A DNA stretch of 64,000 nt. It comes from an uncultured Bacteroidia bacterium (GTDB taxonomy: Bacteria; Bacteroidota; Bacteroidia; Bacteroidales; CAJPTX01). The stretch's first letter is position 1; every line of letters begins with the position of its first letter. The stretch covers positions 1-64,000 of the forward strand of contig CAMXWF010000001.1 of NCBI GenBank assembly GCA_947252645.1, read 5' to 3'. Position numbers and translations under genes: made by a program. This document shows positions 42,457 to 50,795 of this stretch, piece by piece. The notes beneath the pieces are model-generated. The model was not told where the DNA came from. It saw only the letters and a program-made list of their open reading frames with translations, and ran no database searches.

Positions 42457-43305
42457 TCAGAGCTGGTAGAAGATAGCCCCCACCTGCGCGCTGGTGAGCG
42501 AGCCTAGCCTGTTGTCGAGCTGCCAGAGACGCAGGAGTGCCCGTTTGCCCTCTTCGCCCATTTCTTCGGTGAAGTTGTTCACGTAGAGTGCTATGTGCTG
42601 TTGCAGCACCGTAGGGGAGAACTCCTGTGCGTGTTCGCAAACGTAGCCCATTACCGTGGGGGGCTTTAGCTTGGCCGTGTGGAGGCTTTTGTTGATGGCC
42701 ACCCGCACTTGGCGTTTTAGCTTGTCTGGCAAATTCCGGCGTACGAGGATAATTCCGAGCGGGAGTGGCAGTGCGAATTGGGCCTCCCAGAGCGCACCAA
42801 GGTCAGCTACCTGCTGGAGTCCATGTTCACGGAAGGTGAAGCGGCCCTCGTGGATGAGCAGCCCTAGGTCGTACTTCCCGGCGGCCACCGCAGGCCCGAT
42901 GCGGGAGAACTCCATTGGTTCCCGCGTAGTGAGCTTTGGGTAGAAGTGGGAGAGGAGCAGGTTGGCCGTGGTGGTTTCTCCTGGGATGGCCACGGTGTGC
43001 TTGGATTCCAGCGTTCCGCTAAAGCCTTGCTTAGCTACTAGGAGGGGGCCAACGCCCATGCCCATGGCCCCTCCGCAGGGGAGTACCTGATAGTAGCTTC
43101 GAACCTGCGGGTAGAAGCAGGCGCTAATTTTTATTACGTCAGCCTCGCCGGCCTTGGCGAGGGCGTTGAGCGAGGCGATGTCTTCCAAACGGGGCCTTGC
43201 CACGCTGGGTACGCCTGGTACTATCCCTTGCGCTAGGGCAGCAAAGATAAACGTGTCGTTGGGGCAGGGCGAGTAGGCCCATCGGAGCGTGTTCCACTCA
43301 GACAT
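42457..43305 (-). CDS. mqnD: 1,4-dihydroxy-6-naphthoate synthase MqnD
   Basis: MqnD acts in the futalosine route to menaquinone, turning cyclic dehypoxanthine futalosine into 1,4-dihydroxy-6-naphthoate. The 282-residue protein has the family start AYSPCPNDTFIF, the periplasmic-binding-like fold stretches DVIKISACFYPQV and PCGGAMGMGVGPLLV, and ALPLPLGIILVRR. It follows mqnB directly with a 2-nt gap on the same strand, so the two are an operon. The other Mqn genes are not in the window. Confidence 0.94.
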   Translation of the reverse strand: MSEWNTLRWAYSPCPNDTFIFAALAQGIVPGVPSVARPRLEDIASLNALAKAGEADVIKISACFYPQVRSYYQVLPCGGAMGMGVGPLLVAKQGFSGTLESKHTVAIPGETTTANLLLSHFYPKLTTREPMEFSRIGPAVAAGKYDLGLLIHEGRFTFREHGLQQVADLGALWEAQFALPLPLGIILVRRNLPDKLKRQVRVAINKSLHTAKLKPPTVMGYVCEHAQEFSPTVLQQHIALYVNNFTEEMGEEGKRALLRLWQLDNRLGSLTSAQVGAIFYQL

Positions 43306-43307
43306 GG

Positions 43308-44009
43308 CTATGTTTGGCTTATGAAGTAGTTTTGGTCGTAGTGTAAGAGGCCTTGGTGCAGTGACTCCGCCAAGGTTTTACTCGATTTTGCGCGATCCCA
43401 TTGGGCCCTGTCGTTTTGCATGACGCGGTTTGACACCACACGCAGCGCAACGCCATTCCAGCCCATCTGGTGTACCACCATGGCGAAGCCTGCACCCTCC
43501 ATGGTTTCGATCCACTCAGGCTCTGGCCTGTGCTGACTGCCCCAGTGAAACACGCCTAGGCTCGGATGGCTCACGGTGTAGCCCTGAACTCGTGGTAGCT
43601 TGGCCCAACATTCGGGCAGTGTTTTCAGCGTGGTGGCAGGATAGTAGCCAGGGGCTTTTTCACCTGGGAAGTTGATGGCGTCGACCTCCTCGATGGATAT
43701 GAACTCCCCGTTGCGCCATAGGCCGTAGTCCCAGAAGGTGTCCTCACTCACCACCACGGGGTCACCGATAGTGAGTTCCATGTCGTTGCAGCCGCCAAAG
43801 CCCACATTGACGAGGATGTCTTCCTGCGGGTTGATGTGCTGAGTCAGCTGTAAAAGTCCGTACATGGTCTTGGCCACGCCGATGCCAGTATGCACGATGT
43901 GGACTGCTAAGGCCGTTTCCCCTGCTCGTGGCGCACGAATCCTCGAGCTCTGGGCCATATAGAAGGCCTGCAGCTCTAGTAACGTGGCACTTATCACGAA
44001 TATCTTCAT
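43308..44009 (-). CDS. mqnB: Futalosine hydrolase MqnB
   Basis: MqnB removes hypoxanthine from futalosine in menaquinone synthesis. I chose the ATG at 44009 (MKIFVISAT), giving 233 residues; 13 extra upstream residues look unlikely. It has the nucleoside phosphorylase/hydrolase fold: HTGIGVAKTMYGLL, VNVGFGGCND, and the substrate motif ETMEGAGFA near 178-186, followed by RVVSNRV. The mqnD neighbour makes the futalosine assignment much more likely than a plain nucleosidase. Confidence 0.92.
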   Translation of the reverse strand: MKIFVISATLLELQAFYMAQSSRIRAPRAGETALAVHIVHTGIGVAKTMYGLLQLTQHINPQEDILVNVGFGGCNDMELTIGDPVVVSEDTFWDYGLWRNGEFISIEEVDAINFPGEKAPGYYPATTLKTLPECWAKLPRVQGYTVSHPSLGVFHWGSQHRPEPEWIETMEGAGFAMVVHQMGWNGVALRVVSNRVMQNDRAQWDRAKSSKTLAESLHQGLLHYDQNYFISQT

Positions 44010-44156
44010 AGCTCTCAGTCTATAGCACCATGCCGCATTCCTGAGCATCGAAGTGGTCAGCAGTCTTAATCATAAGCAGCTTGTCCATTTTCATTGTGCA
44101 CTTAGCTCGGGGCCTTCCACATAGTAGCCATTAGATTGCGTTGTTTCCAAAGTTTG

Positions 44157-45536
44157 TCAGGGCTCCACGCTTCGGGCGCTGCGCCATGGTGATGGATTTT
44201 CTGCAGGGTTGCCCCCTACAATGGCGTGGGCAAGCAGGCGGTCGTAGCGGTCGCCGGGCATTCGGCCATACACCAGCACGTGGTACTCTTGGCTAGCACT
44301 TCCGTAGTTCCCCTCGGTGGCTACGAAATCAATCCCGTTGTGCTTCTGCAACCCATAGCGATAGCTGTATACGCCCTGCTTGAGGAATAGGGAGGCCTCG
44401 TATTGCTGGCGGGATGCGCTATAGCGCATCGGGACGCCTTGCTCTGCTCCTGCAACCCCTGGGACGAATAGCAGCGGTTGGCCGCGCAGGGCTTCGGGCA
44501 TGAAGTCCATTTCGCTGGGCGAGGGCAGCCGGAGGGAGAAATAGGCATAGAGATACTCTTCGGTTGTGCCTTGGAGGCCCCATGTAGGGTCTAGGCTCCC
44601 GTATGCAAAGTAGCCGTTGAGGTCTGGATGCCCATTGTCGATGTGGGGGCGTACGGGGCCATCGAGTGCCACTTCAGCGTGGTATCCGCCCGCATCGTAG
44701 GTGAGGCGCTCGACGCCCTGCCCTGGGGTGTTGAGGTTACGTAGGTCGACTATACGCCAGTCGGCCCCGCTTTCCCATACGCCCTCTTTGCCCATGGGGA
44801 AGTCACTTCCATAGACTACTTGACGGCCAAACACGTCGCGCTGACGTACGACCAGCTTGCGGTAGCGAACATCGTACCAGCACTGCTTCAGGTAGACTGC
44901 GCCAATCTCAACGCCCGGCACTAGGGCGATCCTGGCACTGATCTCTTGGCCCTGCTGGAAGTCCTCTGTAACGGCATTGTCCACGCGCACCTCCAGGGGC
45001 AGCATGTCCTCGCTGAGGGCGAATTGGCGTTGGAACAATACCTGCTGCTCATTGTAGGCGGAGACTACCTGGATTACGTAGTTTCCCGAGCGTGTGAGCC
45101 TGACATCGCGGTTGGGCCATTCGAGCTTATAGTGCGTGTAGCCTGGGCGCACGGCCGAGGAGGGGCGCATGTCACGGATCTCGTTGATGGGGTAGCCCCG
45201 CATGAACTCTGGGGCTATGGCCCCCGTGGGCTGCCAGTTGGCATCGCAATAGATGAACCTGTAGCGTAGATAGCCTGCAACGGCCCCCACGTAGTCAAAA
45301 GTGAGTTCCAGACGCTCTTCGCGCAGCAGTGAGGCTATCGGGGCACTTTGCTTCCATCGCGAGGGCGCGAGCTGCACGCTCTGGATGTGCGCATCGTAGA
45401 TGGCATCGAGGAGTGCTTGGGGGCCTTGTCCGCCTGGGAATTGGGCGTAGAGCCCAACGTGGGTGCCCAAGGCTAGCACCATGCATACTAGCAGCGTGAT
45501 CGGATGGCCTATTGCGTTTTGTATGCTTTTCCTCAT
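44157..45536 (-). CDS. DUF5103 protein, likely type IX secretion plug protein
   Basis: I chose the ATG at 45536 (MRKSIQNAIG), 10 nt after the upstream gene; the ATG at 45596 would overlap that gene. About 459 residues with a signal peptide. The beta-rich sequence (LRYRFIYCDANWQPTGAI, then RDMRPS, then YTHYKLEWPN, then GNYVIQVVS) matches DUF5103. In Flavobacterium, the Plug protein of this family seals the SprA translocon of type IX secretion when no cargo partner is bound. T9SS cargo proteins occur elsewhere in this window. No other T9SS machine genes are here. Confidence 0.83.
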   Translation of the reverse strand: MRKSIQNAIGHPITLLVCMVLALGTHVGLYAQFPGGQGPQALLDAIYDAHIQSVQLAPSRWKQSAPIASLLREERLELTFDYVGAVAGYLRYRFIYCDANWQPTGAIAPEFMRGYPINEIRDMRPSSAVRPGYTHYKLEWPNRDVRLTRSGNYVIQVVSAYNEQQVLFQRQFALSEDMLPLEVRVDNAVTEDFQQGQEISARIALVPGVEIGAVYLKQCWYDVRYRKLVVRQRDVFGRQVVYGSDFPMGKEGVWESGADWRIVDLRNLNTPGQGVERLTYDAGGYHAEVALDGPVRPHIDNGHPDLNGYFAYGSLDPTWGLQGTTEEYLYAYFSLRLPSPSEMDFMPEALRGQPLLFVPGVAGAEQGVPMRYSASRQQYEASLFLKQGVYSYRYGLQKHNGIDFVATEGNYGSASQEYHVLVYGRMPGDRYDRLLAHAIVGGNPAENPSPWRSARSVEP

Positions 45537-45546
45537 GGGGCTTGTT

Positions 45547-46788
45547 TTACTCTCTGTAGAGCAAATAGGGGGTGCGTTTGGCTTTGAAAGCAGCAATGGG
45601 TGCTGCCCAGCTGGCTCGTATGGTAGCAGGGCTTGCCCCGTGCGTGAGCTGTTCGCGTAGCATCTTGGTGCCTGCCAGCTTGTCGAAGAATGGGGTGAAG
45701 AAGTGCTTTTTGTCGGGGTAGGTGCTGAAGAGTTGGATCAATAGGGGCAAGTCTATCTGGATTGTATCCTGCGTGTGGTTTCGCAAGTCGTATCCACGAC
45801 AGGGTATGCCCTTGAAGGGTGGGTGCTTGGCTGCTGGGCAGCTATCTGGCGTGAAGCGGAAGGAGAGCGCTTGGTAATTTGGATGCCCCACCACTTGGAA
45901 GGGCCAAGGCGTCCCTCGCCCAACGCTCAGGTAGCTGCCCTCCAGGAAGGCCAGGGTGGGGTAGAGGCGTATGGCCTGGGCGTTTGGTAGATTGGGCGAT
46001 GGCGGCGTAGGTAGCTCGGGGATATCTGCGTGGCTGTAATTTGCGCAGGCAATGACGGTCAACTTGCATTTGCGCCCATTGGCGAGCCAGCCTTCCCCGT
46101 TGATCATCTGCGCCAGCTCACCCAGAGTCATGCCATGTTGCCAGGGGATTGGGTGAAGGCCGACGAAGGAGCGGTATGACGGCGTGAGCAGGGGCCCATC
46201 TACTACCCGACCTAGCGGGTTGGGCCTATCGAGAACTACGAAGGGCTTGCCGTACTGCGCGCAGGCCTCCATCATGTAGGTCATGGTGGAGGCGTAGGTG
46301 TAGCAGCGTACGCCCACGTCTTGCAGGTCAAACAGCACGATATCGACCATCGCCATAGCCTCTGCGCTAGGCCGCTTGCGCTTCCCGTATAGGCTTACTA
46401 CAAGGGCCTTGTGCCGGTGCGTTGTGCCGTAGTCTACCAGCTCCCCCGCCCCCGATTGGCCTAGTAGCCCATGCTCAGGTGTGAAAAGAACCTGTAGGTC
46501 GACTCCTAGTGAGGCCAAGGTATCCCAGAGGTAGCGCTGATGCACGCGGGAGGCTTGGTTGCAGACCAGCCCCACCCGCTTTCCCTCAAGGCTGGGGAGG
46601 TACTCGTTTAGTCTGGCTGCCCCCACCTCGAGCGCACGGGGCGGGGGATAGCACAGCGTAGCGCCATCGGCTTGGACACTGCGGTAGCGTGCTGCCTGCG
46701 CCGCGAGCTGCTGGGCATATGGGAAGATAAAGAGCAGCATCGCCAGAGTAGCGAAGGCCGATATCCTAATGCATTTTCCCGAGCCCAC
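45547..46788 (-). CDS. namZ: DUF1343 / NamZ-like exo-beta-N-acetylmuramidase
   Basis: 413 residues with a signal peptide (about 1-31). The family stretches are clear: KRVGLVCNQASRVH, FTPEHGLLG, VDIVLFDLQDVGVRCYTYAS, VVLDRPNPLG, and FLEGSYLSVGRGTPWPFQVV. NamZ of Tannerella releases N-acetylmuramic acid from the non-reducing end of peptidoglycan fragments, so this enzyme probably recycles wall material in the periplasm. It lies 21 nt downstream of the aminotransferase gene and 10 nt upstream of the plug gene. Activity is inferred from the family. Confidence 0.88.
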   Translation of the reverse strand: MGSGKCIRISAFATLAMLLFIFPYAQQLAAQAARYRSVQADGATLCYPPPRALEVGAARLNEYLPSLEGKRVGLVCNQASRVHQRYLWDTLASLGVDLQVLFTPEHGLLGQSGAGELVDYGTTHRHKALVVSLYGKRKRPSAEAMAMVDIVLFDLQDVGVRCYTYASTMTYMMEACAQYGKPFVVLDRPNPLGRVVDGPLLTPSYRSFVGLHPIPWQHGMTLGELAQMINGEGWLANGRKCKLTVIACANYSHADIPELPTPPSPNLPNAQAIRLYPTLAFLEGSYLSVGRGTPWPFQVVGHPNYQALSFRFTPDSCPAAKHPPFKGIPCRGYDLRNHTQDTIQIDLPLLIQLFSTYPDKKHFFTPFFDKLAGTKMLREQLTHGASPATIRASWAAPIAAFKAKRTPYLLYRE

Positions 46789-46809
46789 GCGTCAGAGCCC
46801 TGTCAGCAG

Positions 46810-48006
46810 CTACTTTCTGTCTGGGTACTCAGCTAGGGCATGCTCCAGCACGACTAGAGCCTGCTTCAAATCTTCCTGCTTGAGTACGTAGGCCAGTCGG
46901 GCTTCATCTTTGCCGAGCCCGGGCGTGGCGTAAAAACCGCTAGCTGGAGCCAGCATCACCGTGGCACCATGGTAGCTGTAATCTTTCAGGAGCCACTCGG
47001 CGAATTTGTCGCAGTCCTTCACGGGGAAGCGTGCCGTGGTGTAGAAGGCGCCCAGTGGCATGGGTGAGTAGACACCGGGGATCTTGTTGAGTCCGTTGAC
47101 CAGCACGTTGCGCCGGGTGACGTATTCGTCGTATACGGACTTGAAGTAGCTGGCGGGTGCCTTGAGTGCTCCCGTGGCAGCTATTTGCCCATAGAAGGGT
47201 GGGCAAAGCCGCGCTTGGGCAAAGCGCATCACGGCGCCCATGAGCTCCTTATTGCGTGTGATTAGTGCGCCCACGCGGGCCCCGCAGAGGCTGTAGCGCT
47301 TAGACGTGGAGTCCAATAGCACGGTATGCTCCTCTAGCCCCTCAAGCTTCATGACCGAGAAGTGCTCCGCCCCATCGTAGCAGAACTCGCGGTAGACCTC
47401 ATCGGCCAAGAGGAAGAGATCGTGCTTCTTGGCTATTTGGCCAAGGCGCTCCACTTCCTGCCGACTGTAGAGGTAGCCCGTGGGGTTGTTGGGATTGCAG
47501 ATCACCAAGGCCCGCGTGCGGGGCGTGATGAGGCGCTCAAAGTCCTCGATGGGCGGGAGGGCGAAGTCGTTGTCGATGCTTGAGTGGATGGGTACCACCT
47601 TCACCCCGCACTGCGCAGCGAAGCCGTTGTAGTTGGCGTAGAAGGGCTCTGGGATGATGACCTCATCGCCGGGGTCTAAGCAGCAGCTGAAGGCAAAGAT
47701 CAGGGCTTCCGAGCCGCCCGTGGTGACGGTGATGTTGTCCACCGAGAGGCTGATGCCGAGCTTATCGTAGTATTTTACCAGGCCTTCGCGTAGCGCCATG
47801 TTGCCGGCCGAGTCGCTATAGGCCACCACGGCAGGCTTTGCCGTCCGCACGGCCTCCAGGGCCTCCTGGGGCGTGGCTATGTCGGGTTGACCTATGTTCA
47901 GATGGTAAACGTGTACGCCACGTGCTTCTGTGGCCCGCGCCACGGGCGCCAGTCGCCGGATAGGCGATGACGGCATCTGCGCCGACTTCTTCGATATCTT
48001 AGGCAT
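46810..48006 (-). CDS. Class I PLP-dependent aminotransferase
   Basis: 398 residues, fold type I. The PLP lysine is Lys236 in STSKRYSLCGARVG; CNPNNPTGYLY (170-180) and ADEVYREF (201-208) are conserved. It resembles aspartate or aromatic aminotransferases of the AspB type, but the substrate cannot be fixed from sequence. The ATG at 48006 follows a good minus-strand promoter. The namZ and plug genes follow on the same strand at short spacing, so the three probably share a transcript. Confidence 0.9.
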   Translation of the reverse strand: MPKISKKSAQMPSSPIRRLAPVARATEARGVHVYHLNIGQPDIATPQEALEAVRTAKPAVVAYSDSAGNMALREGLVKYYDKLGISLSVDNITVTTGGSEALIFAFSCCLDPGDEVIIPEPFYANYNGFAAQCGVKVVPIHSSIDNDFALPPIEDFERLITPRTRALVICNPNNPTGYLYSRQEVERLGQIAKKHDLFLLADEVYREFCYDGAEHFSVMKLEGLEEHTVLLDSTSKRYSLCGARVGALITRNKELMGAVMRFAQARLCPPFYGQIAATGALKAPASYFKSVYDEYVTRRNVLVNGLNKIPGVYSPMPLGAFYTTARFPVKDCDKFAEWLLKDYSYHGATVMLAPASGFYATPGLGKDEARLAYVLKQEDLKQALVVLEHALAEYPDRK

Positions 48007-48053
48007 CGCTATTGCTCCTGCTTTTCACCAGCCCCACCTACACCCCCCGTACG

Positions 48054-48084
48054 CAAAGATAATTTTATTGCTCCATTTGCGCAA
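48054..48084 (-). promoter_or_regulatory. Bacteroidota-type promoter for the aminotransferase operon
   Basis: On the minus strand TTG (48084-48082), 20 nt, then TATCTTTG (48061-48054). Both elements and the spacing fit the Bacteroidota consensus. It lies 47 nt before the aminotransferase start and is divergent from the glyS promoter. Confidence 0.75.
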
Positions 48085-48149
48085 GTTGCGAGTTTTTCAG
48101 TCAGGGGCGGCGTTGCGCCGTGCACGCAATGCGTCTGCCCGCTTTTCGC

Positions 48150-48157
48150 TACCTTTG
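48150..48157 (+). promoter_or_regulatory. Putative -7 element (TACCTTTG) for glyS
   Basis: Matches TAnnTTTG and lies 32 nt before the ATG at 48190. It would put the transcript start next to the earlier GTG at 48166, so the ATG at 48190 is the better start. No good -33 element is seen. Confidence 0.6.
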
Positions 48158-48189
48158 TAACGCTGGTGTGTATAGCGATTCTCCTCACT

Positions 48190-49743
48190 ATGGCAAATGC
48201 GGATGTGCTGAAGGATTTGGTGGCCCACTGCAAAGAGTATGGCTTCGTGTTCCCTAGTAGCGAAATCTACGATGGTCTGGCGGCAGTGTACGATTATGGG
48301 CAATACGGGGTGGAGCTCAAGCTCAATGTGCGCCGCTATTGGTGGGAGGCCATGACCCGTTTGCATGAGAACATCGTGGGACTAGATGCGGCCATTTTCA
48401 TGCACCCCAAGGTATGGGAAGCCTCAGGGCACCTCGCGGCGTTCAACGACCCGCTCATCGACAACAAGGACAGCAAAAAGCGCTACAGGGCTGATGTGCT
48501 GGTGGAGGAGTGGGTGGCCAAGCAGGAGGAGAAGATAGCCAAGGAGATAGCCAAGGCCCAAAAGCGCTTTGGCGATGCGTTTGACCAGGCCCAGTTTGAG
48601 GCTACCAACCCCAGGGTGCTGGAGCATCGGCAGGCCATCCAGGCGGCCACCAAGCGCTTGGCCGACGACCTCACGCGCAACGATCTGGTCGACGTCCGCC
48701 AGCTGATCTTGGATTTGGGCATAGTCTGCCCGGTTTCTGGGACGAGGAACTGGACCGAGGTCCGCCAGTTCAACCTCATGTTTGCCACTAAGGTGGGCTC
48801 GGTCTCCAGCGATACGGACACTATCTACCTGCGGCCAGAAACCGCGCAGGGGATCTTTGTCAACTTCCTCAACGTGCAGAGGACGGGGCGCATGCGCCTG
48901 CCCTTCGGCATTGCCCAGGTGGGTAAGGCCTTCCGCAATGAGATAGTGGCTCGACAGTTCACCTTCCGCATGCGGGAGTTTGAGCAGATGGAGATGCAGT
49001 TCTTTGTCCGCCCCGGTGAGGAGCTCAAGTGGTTTGAGTACTGGAAGGAGCAGCGTCTCAAATGGCACCTGGCGCTCGGCCTAGGTCAGGAGAACTACCG
49101 CTACCACCCGCACGACAAGCTGGCGCACTATGCCAATGCGGCGTGTGACATTGAGTACAACTATCCCTTTGGCTTCAAGGAGGTGGAGGGAATCCACTCC
49201 CGTACAAACTTTGACCTCTCCAGCCACGCACGCCTGTCAGGACGCAAGTTGGAGTATTTCGATCCTGATACCAAGGAGAGCTTTACTCCGTATGTAGTGG
49301 AGACCTCCATAGGCCTTGATCGTACAGTGCTGATGGTTCTCTCGGGCTGCTTTGAAAACCAGGCCCTTCCCAGCGATGAGGGAGGCCAGGGCGAGGTTCG
49401 CAAGGTGTTCCATTTCCCTCCTGCTCTGGCGCCTATCAAGGCGGCCGTGTTGCCCCTGGTGCGCAAAGACGGACTGCCCGAAATGGCCCAGAAGCTCTGC
49501 GACGATCTCAAGTGCCAGGTGACCTACCAGTACGATGAGAAGGACTCCATCGGCCGCCGCTATCGCCGCCAGGATGCCATTGGCACCCCGTTTTGCATCA
49601 CCGTGGACAACCAGTCGCTGGAGGATGGTACGGTGACCCTGCGGGAGCGTGACTCCATGCGACAGGAGCGAATCCCTGCTGACAAAGTGGCAACCGAGGT
49701 GGAGAGACGTACCAAGCTCGAAACCTTGCTCAGGAAACTGTAG
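48190..49743 (+). CDS. glyS: Glycyl-tRNA synthetase (single-chain type)
   Basis: It charges tRNA-Gly with glycine. I chose the ATG at 48190 (MANADVLKDL) because of the promoter position; 517 residues, the usual size for the single-chain alpha2 enzyme rather than the two-subunit form. Class II motifs are present: motif 2 GKAFRNEIVARQFTFRMREF, and RPETAQGIFVNF before it. The motif 3 region SIGLDRTVLMVLSG is followed by the anticodon-binding domain (LAPIKAAVLPLV onward). The gene stands alone on the plus strand and is followed by the AT-rich end of the restriction locus. Confidence 0.96.
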   Translation: MANADVLKDLVAHCKEYGFVFPSSEIYDGLAAVYDYGQYGVELKLNVRRYWWEAMTRLHENIVGLDAAIFMHPKVWEASGHLAAFNDPLIDNKDSKKRYRADVLVEEWVAKQEEKIAKEIAKAQKRFGDAFDQAQFEATNPRVLEHRQAIQAATKRLADDLTRNDLVDVRQLILDLGIVCPVSGTRNWTEVRQFNLMFATKVGSVSSDTDTIYLRPETAQGIFVNFLNVQRTGRMRLPFGIAQVGKAFRNEIVARQFTFRMREFEQMEMQFFVRPGEELKWFEYWKEQRLKWHLALGLGQENYRYHPHDKLAHYANAACDIEYNYPFGFKEVEGIHSRTNFDLSSHARLSGRKLEYFDPDTKESFTPYVVETSIGLDRTVLMVLSGCFENQALPSDEGGQGEVRKVFHFPPALAPIKAAVLPLVRKDGLPEMAQKLCDDLKCQVTYQYDEKDSIGRRYRRQDAIGTPFCITVDNQSLEDGTVTLRERDSMRQERIPADKVATEVERRTKLETLLRKL

Positions 49744-49868
49744 AGAGGGGTGGTCCATTAAGCAGGGGGTACCTTGTAAGTTGTTGCGCTTTCTACTCTT
49801 TGGCTTGATATACCTTCTCTATACTATACGTGTTGTAGAACTCTCCTTCGGTTTCTCTTAGCGGCGGC

Positions 49869-50795
49869 TTACTCAGATGTTGTAGCACCGTTGTATAGGG
49901 ACTTTTCAATAGCAGCTCTGTATACGTTGCCTTCTGGTAGAGTGAGTGAGGAAAAGGCCTCTTGGATTTTGAACACTGTCGTTGTGTGTCGTTCTATTAT
50001 GCCGAGTTTCTCTTCTTCAGCCGTTCTGGAGTCGTTATACACGTAGTCGTATGCGATGAAGTGAATGGCGGCAGGTTGGCTTGGGAAGGAAGGGAGAGCC
50101 GCTTTTCCTCCCAAGCGCTTTAGGACTCTCTCGTAGACAGGTAAGGGAGCCACAAAGTATAGTCCGTTACGGCAGAGATCCTCGCGCTGAAGGACTTGTC
50201 CTTTGTAAATGATTTGTGGTATAATCCTTTTGGAAACATTCTCCCAGTTTAGTCCTACTGTGTCAGATATTTGTTCTTGTTGTTCTATCAGACTTTTCCT
50301 TGCAGCTGCGTAGCTTCCTGTAGTATCTATAGTCTGTACTTCGACCGCTGTTATTTCCAAAAGCTCTCCGTTTGTGCCCAACAATGCCAAAACCCAATCA
50401 ACGTAGTATGAGCCCATCGTATTACGTTGAGGGAGTCTTAGCGCTCTGCCCCACCCGTGTCCAAATACTGCTATTGCTCCACCTTCACACTTAGCTCTAT
50501 CTACGGCTTCTTGGCTTGGATATAGTTTTAAATCCTGATGAAATGCATCTACCGCAATTTGTCTTAGTAAGGAGTAGTCATCAGCGTACAGCCTTGTTGG
50601 ACAACATATAACACAAGGAGAGTTGGGAGTTTTTTGCCTCACTGCGCATACACCTGAGCGTATGCCCTGCCGAGGTAGAATTTTTCTGCATCGTGCTTTT
50701 ATAAATGGGCAATATTCTTTGAGTGCGTCCTCCCTTGCATACCTGCAGTTCCCCTGAACTCTTCGTCCAAAGAACTCTTCAATATAGCCTGCCAT
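49869..50795 (-). CDS. NotI-family type II restriction endonuclease
   Basis: The ATG at 50795 overlaps the methyltransferase stop by one base (TAATG), giving 308 residues; longer frames run into the methyltransferase. It resembles R.NotI, which I compare from memory: EEFFGRRV near the start; cysteines 29 (YCPF), 36, 50 (GVC) and 65 (CCP), in the order of the iron-binding cysteines of NotI; and a nuclease core with Asp133 (YVDW) and Glu152-x-Gln154 in EVQTIDTTGSY, against LEIQTMDFHGSY in NotI. It cuts foreign DNA at a site that the partner enzyme should methylate. It is about 75 residues shorter than NotI. The gene is visibly AT-richer than its neighbours, which suggests transfer. Confidence 0.82.
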   Translation of the reverse strand: MAGYIEEFFGRRVQGNCRYAREDALKEYCPFIKARCRKILPRQGIRSGVCAVRQKTPNSPCVICCPTRLYADDYSLLRQIAVDAFHQDLKLYPSQEAVDRAKCEGGAIAVFGHGWGRALRLPQRNTMGSYYVDWVLALLGTNGELLEITAVEVQTIDTTGSYAAARKSLIEQQEQISDTVGLNWENVSKRIIPQIIYKGQVLQREDLCRNGLYFVAPLPVYERVLKRLGGKAALPSFPSQPAAIHFIAYDYVYNDSRTAEEEKLGIIERHTTTVFKIQEAFSSLTLPEGNVYRAAIEKSLYNGATTSE

